A stretch of DNA of 64,000 nucleotides, taken from the NCBI RefSeq assembly GCF_023498005.1, contig NZ_CP097289.1, positions 2,542,001-2,606,000 of the forward strand, written 5' to 3'. This document shows, piece by piece, positions 26,133 to 33,778 of the stretch; the stretch's first letter is position 1, and the number at the start of each line of letters is the position of its first letter. The translations under genes and the position numbers were made by a program. The stretch comes from Streptomyces durmitorensis. GTDB taxonomy: Bacteria; Actinomycetota; Actinomycetes; Streptomycetales; Streptomycetaceae. The notes under the pieces were generated by a model, which searched no databases, was not told the DNA's origin, and was given only the letters and a program-made list of their open reading frames with translations.

Positions 26133-28025
26133 ATGCCTTCCCCGCACCTCACTCCCCTCTCCCGGCGCGGACTGCTCGCCTCCGCCGGGGCGGCCGGGCT
26201 GCTCACCGCCGTGGGTGCGCCCAGCGCCACCGCCTCGCCCCGCCGCTCCGCCTCCCTCGTCGTGCACAACGCCCGTGTCTTCACCGGTACTCGGGGGCAC
26301 GCCCGTGCGGAAGCCGTCGCCGTGGGGCGGGACGGGCGGATTCTCGCCGTCGGGAGCGACGGCGCGCTCAAGCGGTTCATCGGGCGCGACACCGAAGTCG
26401 TCGACGCGCGTGGCGGGACCCTCATGAGCGGGATCCACGACGGGCACGCCCACCCGATGGACGCCGCGAGCCGCTCGCTGAAGCCGTCCCTCGCCGGTGC
26501 CGAACAGACCGTCGCCGAGCTACAGAAGACCCTGACGGGATTTCTGAAGGACTCCGCCGATCAGGAGCCCGACGGGTGGCTGGTCGTGGAGGACTGGAAC
26601 CCCGTGGGGCTGCTGCCGCACGGGACCGCCCCGCACCACTCCATGCTCGACACCCTGCCGACCCGACGCCCCATCGCCCTGCGCGGCGGCGACGGGCACA
26701 ACATCTGGGTCAATCAGCGCGCCCTCGACATCGCGGGCATCACCGCCTCGACGCCCGACCCGGTCGGCGGCAAGATCGTCAAGGGCTCGGACGGCAAGCC
26801 GACCGGCGTGCTCAAGGACGACGCCCAGCCGCTCGTCACCCGGCACATCCCCGAGCCCGACCAGGAGCAGCTCGTCGCCGCCGCCGCGAAGACCCTCGCC
26901 GAGGCCGCCGCGTCGGGGATCACGACCTTCATGGAAGCCGTCGTCGGCAAGGGCGAGTTGGCCCTCTACAAGGCGCTCTCCGAGAGCGGGAAGCTGCCGC
27001 AGCGCATCGTGCCCGCCCTGCGCATCGACACCGACAAGACCAAGGACCCCTCCGCGGCCCTCGCCTTCGCGCGCGGACTGCGTGACACGTTCGGCGGCGT
27101 GCGCGGGCTCCGGTTCGGCACGGTGAAGGTCTTCCTCGACGGGGTCATCGAGTACCCCGCCCAGACCGCCGCGCTGCTCAAGCCCTATCTGGACGAGGAC
27201 GGGAAGCCGACCGACCACCGCGGCGAGCTGTACGTGTCCGCCGCGGACTACGGCAGGCTCACGGCCGCCTTCAACAAGGACGGCTGGCAGATGCACGCGC
27301 ACGCCATCGGCGACCGCGCGGTCCGCACCTCCCTCGACGGGTACGCGTACGCCCTGCGCACCACCGGAGCGCGCGGCCTGCGCAACACCACCGCCCACCT
27401 CCAACTCGTCGACCCCGCCGACCTCCCCCGCTTCGCGCAGCTCGGCGTCATCCCCTGCATGCAGCTCCAGTGGGCCACCCGCAACACCTGGACCATGGAC
27501 GCCCTGCTGCCCTACATCGGTGCCGGGCGCCACCGTTGGCAGTACCCGGCGCGCAGCCTTCAGCGGCACGGGGCGCGGCTCTCCGGTGGCTCGGACTGGC
27601 CCGTCGATCCGCTCCAGGTGTGGAACCAGGTGCGTACCGCCGTCGACCGGTTCGGAGCCGAGGGAGAAGAGGCGGAAGGTGACCTGTACCGCGAGCAGGA
27701 AGGGCTCAGCCGTTCGTCCGCCCTGCTCATGCACACCCTCGGCACGGCGCGTCAACTCCGTATGGACCATCTCACCGGAACCGTCGAACGGGGCAAGTCG
27801 GCCGATCTGGTGCTGCTCGACCGCGATGTGACGCGGTGTCCGGTGGCCGATATCAGCTCTGCCGAAGTGCGTCTGACGTTGACCGGAGGCACAGTGGTGC
27901 ATGACGCCGAGTCGTCGGCCGGGCGCGCGGCAGCCGCCCGGGTGACGCGCGCGGCGGCCGGGCCCCGGCCCACGGCGCAGGCCGCGGTGCACGGTGGGCG
28001 GCACGCCTCGTGCGGATGCGGCTGA
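26133..28025 (+). CDS. Tat-exported amidohydrolase (metal-dependent hydrolase, YtcJ-like)
   Basis: This 630-residue protein starts at ATG 26133, six bases after AGGAG. A twin-arginine signal (SRRGLLASAGAAGLLTA) predicts folded export. The body is an amidohydrolase/TIM-barrel enzyme of the YtcJ type: N-terminal beta-sandwich strand (SLVVHNARVFTG), metal motif GIHDGHAHPMDA, a later MHAHAIGDRAV, and the C-terminal SGGSDWPVDPLQVW...GKSADLVLLDRD. Such enzymes hydrolyse C-N bonds using one or two metals; the substrate is unknown. The last 40 residues are Ala/Arg-rich and end in a Cys-Gly-Cys-Gly tail, which is unusual. It is probably controlled by the divergent LacI protein. Confidence 0.85.
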   Translation: MPSPHLTPLSRRGLLASAGAAGLLTAVGAPSATASPRRSASLVVHNARVFTGTRGHARAEAVAVGRDGRILAVGSDGALKRFIGRDTEVVDARGGTLMSGIHDGHAHPMDAASRSLKPSLAGAEQTVAELQKTLTGFLKDSADQEPDGWLVVEDWNPVGLLPHGTAPHHSMLDTLPTRRPIALRGGDGHNIWVNQRALDIAGITASTPDPVGGKIVKGSDGKPTGVLKDDAQPLVTRHIPEPDQEQLVAAAAKTLAEAAASGITTFMEAVVGKGELALYKALSESGKLPQRIVPALRIDTDKTKDPSAALAFARGLRDTFGGVRGLRFGTVKVFLDGVIEYPAQTAALLKPYLDEDGKPTDHRGELYVSAADYGRLTAAFNKDGWQMHAHAIGDRAVRTSLDGYAYALRTTGARGLRNTTAHLQLVDPADLPRFAQLGVIPCMQLQWATRNTWTMDALLPYIGAGRHRWQYPARSLQRHGARLSGGSDWPVDPLQVWNQVRTAVDRFGAEGEEAEGDLYREQEGLSRSSALLMHTLGTARQLRMDHLTGTVERGKSADLVLLDRDVTRCPVADISSAEVRLTLTGGTVVHDAESSAGRAAAARVTRAAAGPRPTAQAAVHGGRHASCGCG

Positions 28026-28117
28026 CCCGGTACGGGCAAGTGGCGTACGGAAACGACGTACGGGAACTTCCGTACTGAATCGGACGTTTCACGTATGGCC
28101 TACCCCGACTCGTGCGT

Positions 28118-28135
28118 CATCTCATATCTGAGATA
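28118..28135 (+). promoter_or_regulatory. Palindrome ATCTC-N6-GAGATA just before the HTH-MurA start
   Basis: CATCTCATATCTGAGATA ends 11 bp before the ATG. It shares ATCTC-N6-GAGATA with the site upstream of acnA. Its position over the leader or promoter and the DNA-binding domain in the product suggest autoregulation. A second, imperfect palindrome (GTACGGGAACTTCCGTAC) lies at 28058-28075. Confidence 0.55.
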
Positions 28136-28146
28136 ACCTGCGGAAC

Positions 28147-29676
28147 ATGGCAGACGATTACCTCGTACGTATCGGCAAGCTCATCCGCGACGCCCGTCAG
28201 CACAGGGGCTGGACGCAGTCGCAGCTTGCCGAGGCGCTCAGCACAAGTCAGAGCGCCGTGAACCGCATCGAGCGCGGCAACCAGAACATCAGCCTTGAGA
28301 TGATCGCCCGTATTGGCGAGGCTCTCGACAGTGAAATCGTCTCGCTCGGGTACGCGGGTCCCATGCATCTGCGAGTGGTCGGCAATCGCCGGCTCTCCGG
28401 CTCCATCGACGTCAAGACGAGCAAGAACGCCTGCGTGGCGCTGCTCTGCGCCTCCCTGCTCAACAAGGGACGCACGGTGCTGCGCCGCGTGGCGCGCATC
28501 GAGGAGGTCTACCGCCTCCTCGAAGTGCTCGGCTCCATCGGCGTCCGCACCCGTTGGATCAACGACGGGGTCGACCTGGAGATCGTGCCGCCCGCCAAGC
28601 TCGACATGGAGGCGATCGACGCGGAGGCCGCCATCCGGACCCGCTCGATCATCATGTTCCTGGGTCCGCTCCTTCACCGCATGGACCGCTTCAAGCTGCC
28701 GTACGCGGGCGGTTGCGACCTCGGCACCCGCACGATCGAGCCGCACATGATCGCGCTGCGCCGCTTCGGGCTCGACATCGCCGCGACCGAGGGGCTCTAT
28801 CACGCCGAGGTCGCGCGCGACGTCGTACCGGACCGCCCGATCGTGCTGACCGAGCGCGGCGACACCGTGACCGAGAACGCCCTGCTCGCCGCGGCGCGCA
28901 GCGACTGCACGACCGTCATCCGCAACGCCTCGTCGAACTACATGGTCCAGGACCTGTGCTTCTTCCTGGAGGCGCTCGGCGTGAAGGTCGAGGGCATCGG
29001 CACGACCACCCTCACCGTGCACGGCGTCCCGACCATCGACGTCGACGTGGACTACTCCCCCTCCGAGGACCCGGTCGAGGCGATGAGCCTGCTCGCCGCG
29101 GCGGTCGTCACGGAGTCCGAGCTGACGGTCAAGCGCGTCCCGATCGAGTTCCTGGAGATCGAGCTCGCGGTCCTGGAGGAGATGGGACTCGACCACGACC
29201 GCACGCCGGAGTACTTCGCGGACAACGGCCGTACGCGCCTGATCGACCTCACCGTCCGGCCCTCCAAGCTGGAGGCGCCGATCGACAAGATCCACCCGAT
29301 GCCGTTCCCCGGCCTGAACATCGACAACGTCCCCTTCTTCGCGGCCATCGCGGCGGCGGCGCAGGGCAAAACGCTGATCCACGACTGGGTCTACGACAAC
29401 CGCGCGATCTACCTGACGGATCTGAACCGCCTCGGCGGGCGGCTCCAACTCCTCGACCCGCACCGGGTGTTGGTGGAGGGCCCGACCCGCTGGCGCGCCG
29501 CCGAGATGATGTGCCCGCCCGCGCTGCGGCCTGCCGTGGTCGTGCTGCTCGCGATGATGGCCGCCGAGGGCACGTCCGTCCTGCGCAATGTGTACGTGAT
29601 CAATCGCGGGTACGAGGAGCTGGCCGAGCGCCTCAACTCCGTGGGTGCGCAGATCGAGACGTTCCGGGACATCTAG
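28147..29676 (+). CDS. murA2: HTH-MurA fusion: UDP-GlcNAc enolpyruvyl transferase with N-terminal XRE domain
   Basis: This 509-residue protein joins a helix-turn-helix (residues 8-65, WTQSQLAEALSTSQSAVNRIERG) to a complete enolpyruvyl transferase. The MurA part starts near residue 72 and keeps KNA (SKNACVALL), the catalytic loop Cys190 (AGGCDLGTRTIEPH; Cys115 in E. coli) and a C-terminal RGYEELAERLNSVGAQIE. MurA transfers enolpyruvate from PEP to UDP-GlcNAc, the first committed step of peptidoglycan synthesis. Streptomyces have a second, unfused MurA for growth. Here the enzyme domain may sense UDP-GlcNAc or PEP for the DNA-binding part. The start is the ATG directly after the palindrome; no strong ribosome site is visible. 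Confidence 0.9.
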   Translation: MADDYLVRIGKLIRDARQHRGWTQSQLAEALSTSQSAVNRIERGNQNISLEMIARIGEALDSEIVSLGYAGPMHLRVVGNRRLSGSIDVKTSKNACVALLCASLLNKGRTVLRRVARIEEVYRLLEVLGSIGVRTRWINDGVDLEIVPPAKLDMEAIDAEAAIRTRSIIMFLGPLLHRMDRFKLPYAGGCDLGTRTIEPHMIALRRFGLDIAATEGLYHAEVARDVVPDRPIVLTERGDTVTENALLAAARSDCTTVIRNASSNYMVQDLCFFLEALGVKVEGIGTTTLTVHGVPTIDVDVDYSPSEDPVEAMSLLAAAVVTESELTVKRVPIEFLEIELAVLEEMGLDHDRTPEYFADNGRTRLIDLTVRPSKLEAPIDKIHPMPFPGLNIDNVPFFAAIAAAAQGKTLIHDWVYDNRAIYLTDLNRLGGRLQLLDPHRVLVEGPTRWRAAEMMCPPALRPAVVVLLAMMAAEGTSVLRNVYVINRGYEELAERLNSVGAQIETFRDI

Positions 29677-29770
29677 GGCAGGTCCCGCTGCGCGGCTCTC
29701 CCGCTACGACTGGGCAACGATCACCGGTCGTCCCTGGAGGTGTACGAGGGCGCGGTGTTGGGGTGGGTGC

Positions 29771-31114
29771 ATGACAGATCGCACCCCCGTCCCCGGCACA
29801 CGCGCCCTCGTCGTGTTCTGTGCCTCGCTGGCCCTGCTCGCGGCGGGGTGCGGCGAGAAGGGCGACACCGGGAAGTCGGCGTCCAAGGGGGGCGGCAACC
29901 CCGTGTCGACCCCGACCGCGTCCCGTCCGGTGCCCTCCGGCGGAAAGGGCTCCAAGGACCCGGACGACATCAACGGCGACGGACACCGCGATCTGCTCCT
30001 GCCCTTGGCCCCGCGCAGCGAGAACGGAGACGGCGCGACCGGCGTCGTCTTCGGCTCCGCCAAGGGGCTCGATCCCTCGACGCACGCCGTGTACGACTAC
30101 GCGCCCGGCACCGTCACCACCGCCGACCTGGACGGCGACGGCTATCCCGACTTCGTCACCACCGAAGGCTCCATGGAGCAGGAGTCGCCGACCGTGGACT
30201 GGGGAAGCCCGGGTGGACCGAAGGCCGGTGCGGAGGCAACCCGGATCCAGGTGCCGGGCGAGGGTCTGTCCGGGCCGGTGCGGGGCGACTTCGACGGGGA
30301 CGGGCACCACGACATCGCGGCGCTCCGGCAGGACGGGTCCGTGGTCCTGCTGTACGGTCCCTTCGCCCGCTCGGGGGCTCCGGCCCGCACCGACACCCGG
30401 CCGGGCGGTGGCAGCTGGCTGGCCGCCGACGACATCGTCCCGTCGGGAAAGCCGCGCGCGACCGGTCTCCTCGTCCACGAGGGCGACGACGGCGAGCAGA
30501 CGGACGGGATCCTCTATCATCCGGCGCGCGACGGAAGCGGCCTCTCCCGCACCTCCGTCGAGCTGCGCGAGGGCAACGCTGTGGCGTTCGGCGACTACGA
30601 CGGTGACGGCGCCCGGGATCTGGCCATCGGCGACAACGGCAGCCGCAACGACGAACCGGACACGGAGGAGGATCCGGAGACGGTCTCCTCGCTCGCGGTC
30701 TACCCCGGCAAGGGCGGTGCCCCGGTCACGTACAAGATCCCGGAGAGCCGCAACTCCGACTACGGGCCCGGCGGTTACACGTCCGCGGACCCGGACGGCG
30801 ACGGCAAGGACGCCCTCGTCGTCTCGACGAACGAGGGCGCGCTCCTGATCGAGGGCGAGAAGCGGACGAAGGTCCTTCGGGAGGGGCCCGCCCGCGCGAA
30901 GGGCAAGAAGACCCCGGCCCCATGGCGCCACGCGCGCCCGTACGCCGCCACCGACTTCGACGCCGACGGCAAGGAGGAGCTGATCCTGAACTGGGGCGCG
31001 GGCACGATCTTCGGCCTGTACGGCGAGAACCCCACGCACTGGTGGCTCGCGGACGGCACGTCGTCACGGGACAAGACGGCGTTCGCCACGACGTCGTTCG
31101 CGGGGCGGGGCTGA
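29771..31114 (+). CDS. FG-GAP/VCBS-repeat lipoprotein
   Basis: This 447-residue protein is read from ATG 29771. It has a lipoprotein signal (LALLAAGC), a Ser/Lys/Gly linker, then about six integrin-like FG-GAP repeats, each with a calcium-loop signature: DINGDGHRDLLL, DLDGDGYPDF, DFDGDGHHDIA, DYDGDGARDLA, DPDGDGKDAL, DFDADGKEELI. They should fold as a beta-propeller on the outer membrane face and bind a ligand or surface polymer. No enzyme domain is attached. It is separated by 94 bp from the HTH-MurA gene on the same strand; cotranscription is possible but not evident. Confidence 0.8.
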   Translation: MTDRTPVPGTRALVVFCASLALLAAGCGEKGDTGKSASKGGGNPVSTPTASRPVPSGGKGSKDPDDINGDGHRDLLLPLAPRSENGDGATGVVFGSAKGLDPSTHAVYDYAPGTVTTADLDGDGYPDFVTTEGSMEQESPTVDWGSPGGPKAGAEATRIQVPGEGLSGPVRGDFDGDGHHDIAALRQDGSVVLLYGPFARSGAPARTDTRPGGGSWLAADDIVPSGKPRATGLLVHEGDDGEQTDGILYHPARDGSGLSRTSVELREGNAVAFGDYDGDGARDLAIGDNGSRNDEPDTEEDPETVSSLAVYPGKGGAPVTYKIPESRNSDYGPGGYTSADPDGDGKDALVVSTNEGALLIEGEKRTKVLREGPARAKGKKTPAPWRHARPYAATDFDADGKEELILNWGAGTIFGLYGENPTHWWLADGTSSRDKTAFATTSFAGRG

Positions 31115-31135
31115 GGCGCCGGGGCGCTCTGCCGC

Positions 31136-31972
31136 TCAGGTGCTCGCCACGAACTCCCGGATCGCCGCCGCCAGGCCGTCCGGGCGGTCCAGCGGGATCA
31201 AAGTGCGGCAGTCGTCCAGTTCCACCAGGCGGCTCTTGGGGAGCAACTCGGCGAGTCTGCGGCCGTGTTCCGGGGGCATCATCTTGTCCTGCCTGCCCCA
31301 GACGACGAGGGCGGGCCTGTCGTACGTGCGCAGGCCCTCCGCCGCTTCGGCCATCTCCGCCTTGCGCGCGGAGCGCAGATAGCGGACCAGGACCGCGCGG
31401 GCGCCGGGTTCGGTGAGCAGGGGTTCGAGCCAGCGGTCGATCAGGTCGTGCGGGACCGGGCGGTGCGCCATGACCGCGAACCCCGTGCCCGGGACGCGGC
31501 GCAGGGCGCGTACGGAGAGGATGCGGACCAGGAGCGCGATGCCGCCGGGGACGCGTGCGGCGGCGTCCATCATCTTGCCGCCCGCGCGCGGCGGGTAGTT
31601 GTCGAAGGCCTCGCAGCCCGCGATGACCATCCGGCCGACGCGGTCGGGGCGCTCGGCCGCCAGTTGCTGGAGCCGTCCGGCGTCGTTCTCGACGAAGACC
31701 GCGTCGTCGCCGAGCTCCAGCGCGTCGGCGAACTCGCCGATCAGCCGGGCCATGACCGGCGGCGTCAGCTCCGCGCCCGGTTTCAGCGGCACGCGATGGC
31801 TGCCGTACGGGAGAGTCGGCACCAGGCAGCGGAACTCCTCGCCCAGCTCCTCGACGACATGACGCCATACGCTGCCGTCCTGGACGAGGCCGTGCAGGAG
31901 GACGAGCGGGGTGCCGGTGCCTCCGGAGTCCTCGTACTCGATGGGTCCCACGGTGAGTTCGACCTGCGCCAT
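31136..31972 (-). CDS. Alpha/beta hydrolase lacking the usual catalytic histidine
   Basis: This 278-residue protein has the alpha/beta-hydrolase fold: oxyanion motif LLHGLVQDGSVW near residue 25, a nucleophile elbow VFVENDAGRLQQL in which Asp takes the nucleophile place, as in haloalkane dehalogenases and epoxide hydrolases, and LVVWGRQDKMMPPEHG before the C-terminus. Where GHF or similar normally supplies the catalytic His, the sequence is DDCRTLIPLDRP, with no His. It may be a non-hydrolytic member or use another residue. It lies 45 bp after RidA on the same strand, so it probably belongs to the catabolic operon. Confidence 0.8.
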   Translation of the reverse strand: MAQVELTVGPIEYEDSGGTGTPLVLLHGLVQDGSVWRHVVEELGEEFRCLVPTLPYGSHRVPLKPGAELTPPVMARLIGEFADALELGDDAVFVENDAGRLQQLAAERPDRVGRMVIAGCEAFDNYPPRAGGKMMDAAARVPGGIALLVRILSVRALRRVPGTGFAVMAHRPVPHDLIDRWLEPLLTEPGARAVLVRYLRSARKAEMAEAAEGLRTYDRPALVVWGRQDKMMPPEHGRRLAELLPKSRLVELDDCRTLIPLDRPDGLAAAIREFVAST

Positions 31973-32017
31973 GCCCGCCCCGTTCCATCGGTGATCCTCG
32001 CCCCGACGCTATGCGGC

Positions 32018-32416
32018 TCAGTCGAGTACCGCCACCCCGTCCAGCTCCACGAGGCACTCCTCGTCCCAGAGGCGGACCGCGCCGATCACCGCCATGGCGG
32101 GGTAGTCGCGCCCCGCCAACTTCTTCCAGATCCTGCCGAGTTGGTGCGCCTGGGTGCGGTAGTCGGCGACGTCCGTGGCGTAGACGGTGACGCGCGCGAG
32201 GTCGGCGGGGGTGCCGCCCGCGTGGCGCAGGGCGGTGAGGAGATTGGTCAGTGCCAGTTCGAACTGCTCGGGCAGAGTGGTGCCGTTGACCTTTCCTTCG
32301 GCGTCGAGCGCGGTCTGGCCCGCGAGGAAGACGAGACGGCCGCCGGTCGCGGTGACGGCGTGCGAGAAGCCGGTGGGCGGGGAGAGTTCGACGGGGTTGA
32401 CGCGTTCGAGGCTCAT
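32018..32416 (-). CDS. RidA/YjgF-family protein (enamine/imine deaminase)
   Basis: This 132-residue protein is a full-length RidA-fold trimer subunit. It shows SHAVTATGGRLVFLAGQTALDAEGKV, ALTNLLTALRHAGGTPADLARVTVYATD and the C-terminal MAVIGAVRLWDEECLVELDGVAVLD. Its ATG overlaps the acyl-CoA dehydrogenase stop by four bases. RidA proteins hydrolyse reactive enamines and imines to ketones and ammonia. In a 2-aminobenzoyl-CoA pathway the reduced ring product carries an enamine, which gives this gene a natural job. The canonical arginine near the C-terminus appears as AVRLWDEE rather than the archetypal substrate-site pattern, so it is not a classical RidA. Confidence 0.85.
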   Translation of the reverse strand: MSLERVNPVELSPPTGFSHAVTATGGRLVFLAGQTALDAEGKVNGTTLPEQFELALTNLLTALRHAGGTPADLARVTVYATDVADYRTQAHQLGRIWKKLAGRDYPAMAVIGAVRLWDEECLVELDGVAVLD

Positions 32417-33675
32417 ACGGAGGGCTCCTCACGGGTGGCGGACTGCGGGGCGGAGGTGGACCGCGGGGCGGAGGTGGACCGCGGGGCGGACGGCGGCGCC
32501 GACTGTTCGGCGTACAACTCCTTGGCGATGATGGTGCGTTGGACCTCGCTCGCGCCTTCGTAGATGCGGGGCGCCCGCACCTCGCGGTAGAGATGTTCCA
32601 GCAGGTGTCCGCGCTGAAGGGCGCGCGCGCCGTGCAGCTGGACCGCGGCGTCCACGACGTACTGCGCCGTCTCCGTGGCCAGCAGCTTGGCCATGGCGGC
32701 GCGCCGGGCGATGTCCGGTTCGCCGCGGTCGTACGCCGCCGCTGCCGCGTGCACCATGAGGCGGGCCGCCTCGGTGCGCGTGGCCATCTCCGCGACCTGG
32801 TGGGCCACGGCCTGCAGATCCTTCAACTTGCCGCCGAACGCGTCCCGTTCGGCGGTGTGCGCGAGCGTCGCGTCGAGCGCCGCGGCCGCCATGCCGACCG
32901 CGAAGGCGCCGACGCTGGGCCGGAAGCGGTTGAGGGTGGTCATGGCGACGCGGAAGCCGCGGTCGACCTCGCCGAGCACGTCGTCGCCCGTGACGGTCAC
33001 GCCGTCGAAGGCGAGGGCGCCGATCGGGTGCGGGGAGAGCATGTCCAGGGGGGTGCCGGTGAGGCCCGCGCGGTCGGCGGGGACGAGGAAGGCGGTGACG
33101 CCGCGGGCGCCCGCGCCGGGGGTCGTCCGGGCGAAGACGGTGTAGAAGTCGGCCTCGGGGGCGTTCGAGATCCAGCACTTCTCGCCGGTGAGCCGCCAGG
33201 AGGAGGGGCCGTCCGGTGCGGCGTTCAGGGCCAGGGCGGCGGCGTCCGAGCCCGCGCCGGGCTCGGAGAGGGCGAAGGCGGCGACGGCGTGCCCCGCGCG
33301 GGCGGGGGCCAGCCACTGCTCGCGCTGGCGCGTGGAGCCGAACGCGGCGACGGGGTGCGCCCCGAGCCCCTGGAGGGCCAGCGCGGTCTCGGCCTCCGTG
33401 CAGGCGTAGGCGAGGGACTCGCGCAGGAGGCAGAGGCCGAGGGCGCCCGATGTGGCGTGCGGGGCCCGCGAGGCGGAGGGCGGGCCGGATGCGCCCTCCC
33501 CCTCCCCCGCGAACAGGCGGTCAAGGAGGCCCAGTTCACCCAGCGCCTCCACCAGTGGGCGGTTCACCCGGCCCGGCTCGCCCTTCTCCGCCAGCGGGCG
33601 CAGCCGCTCGCCGGCGAGGGTGCGTAGCTCCGCACACCAGGCGGTTTGTTCCGGATTGAGCGAGAATGCCGTCAT
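32413..33675 (-). CDS. Acyl-CoA dehydrogenase
   Basis: This 420-residue FAD enzyme starts at ATG 33675 behind GAGGGG; an upstream GTG would add 38 residues out of keeping with the family. It has the ACAD layout: helical N-domain, a beta-barrel with AAFALSEPGAGSDAAAL and WRLTGEKCWISNAPEA, and C-terminal helices with QLHGARALQRGHLLEHLYREVRAPRIYEGASEVQRTIIAKELY. The glutamate of YEGASEVQ marks the acyl-CoA site. The last 25 residues are a Ser/Ala/Pro/Arg tail made by 18-bp tandem repeats. It leads the operon dehydrogenase-RidA-hydrolase and is divergent from a CoA ligase, with a shared operator-like sequence between. Confidence 0.88.
   Translation of the reverse strand: MTAFSLNPEQTAWCAELRTLAGERLRPLAEKGEPGRVNRPLVEALGELGLLDRLFAGEGEGASGPPSASRAPHATSGALGLCLLRESLAYACTEAETALALQGLGAHPVAAFGSTRQREQWLAPARAGHAVAAFALSEPGAGSDAAALALNAAPDGPSSWRLTGEKCWISNAPEADFYTVFARTTPGAGARGVTAFLVPADRAGLTGTPLDMLSPHPIGALAFDGVTVTGDDVLGEVDRGFRVAMTTLNRFRPSVGAFAVGMAAAALDATLAHTAERDAFGGKLKDLQAVAHQVAEMATRTEAARLMVHAAAAAYDRGEPDIARRAAMAKLLATETAQYVVDAAVQLHGARALQRGHLLEHLYREVRAPRIYEGASEVQRTIIAKELYAEQSAPPSAPRSTSAPRSTSAPQSATREEPSV
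32445..32490. repeat. 18-bp tandem repeat in the 3' end of the dehydrogenase gene
   Basis: The unit GCGGGGCGGAGGTGGACC occurs about 2.5 times (32445, 32463, partial at 32481), encoding a repeating SAPRST tail. It keeps the reading frame. A different 18-bp repeat expands the N-terminus of the monooxygenase gene in the same cluster. Confidence 0.8.
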
Positions 33676-33703
33676 GCCGGGCCCCTCCTCTATCGCGCAC
33701 CGT

Positions 33704-33716
33704 TGACTGTCGTCAC
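33704..33716. promoter_or_regulatory. Operator-like TGACTGTCGTCAC, site A of the catabolic cluster
   Basis: This 13-mer is identical to one upstream of the enoyl-CoA hydratase gene (39634-39646), and both are followed within about 10 bp by CGATACG. Site A lies between the divergent dehydrogenase and CoA ligase genes, 29 bp from one start and 63 bp from the other. The PaaX-like protein of the cluster is the likely binder. Confidence 0.6.
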
Positions 33717-33778
33717 CATCACGATACGCTCGTTGTGCGAGCTCACCACAAGCCCGAACGGCAAGGGGGCGACCCGCT

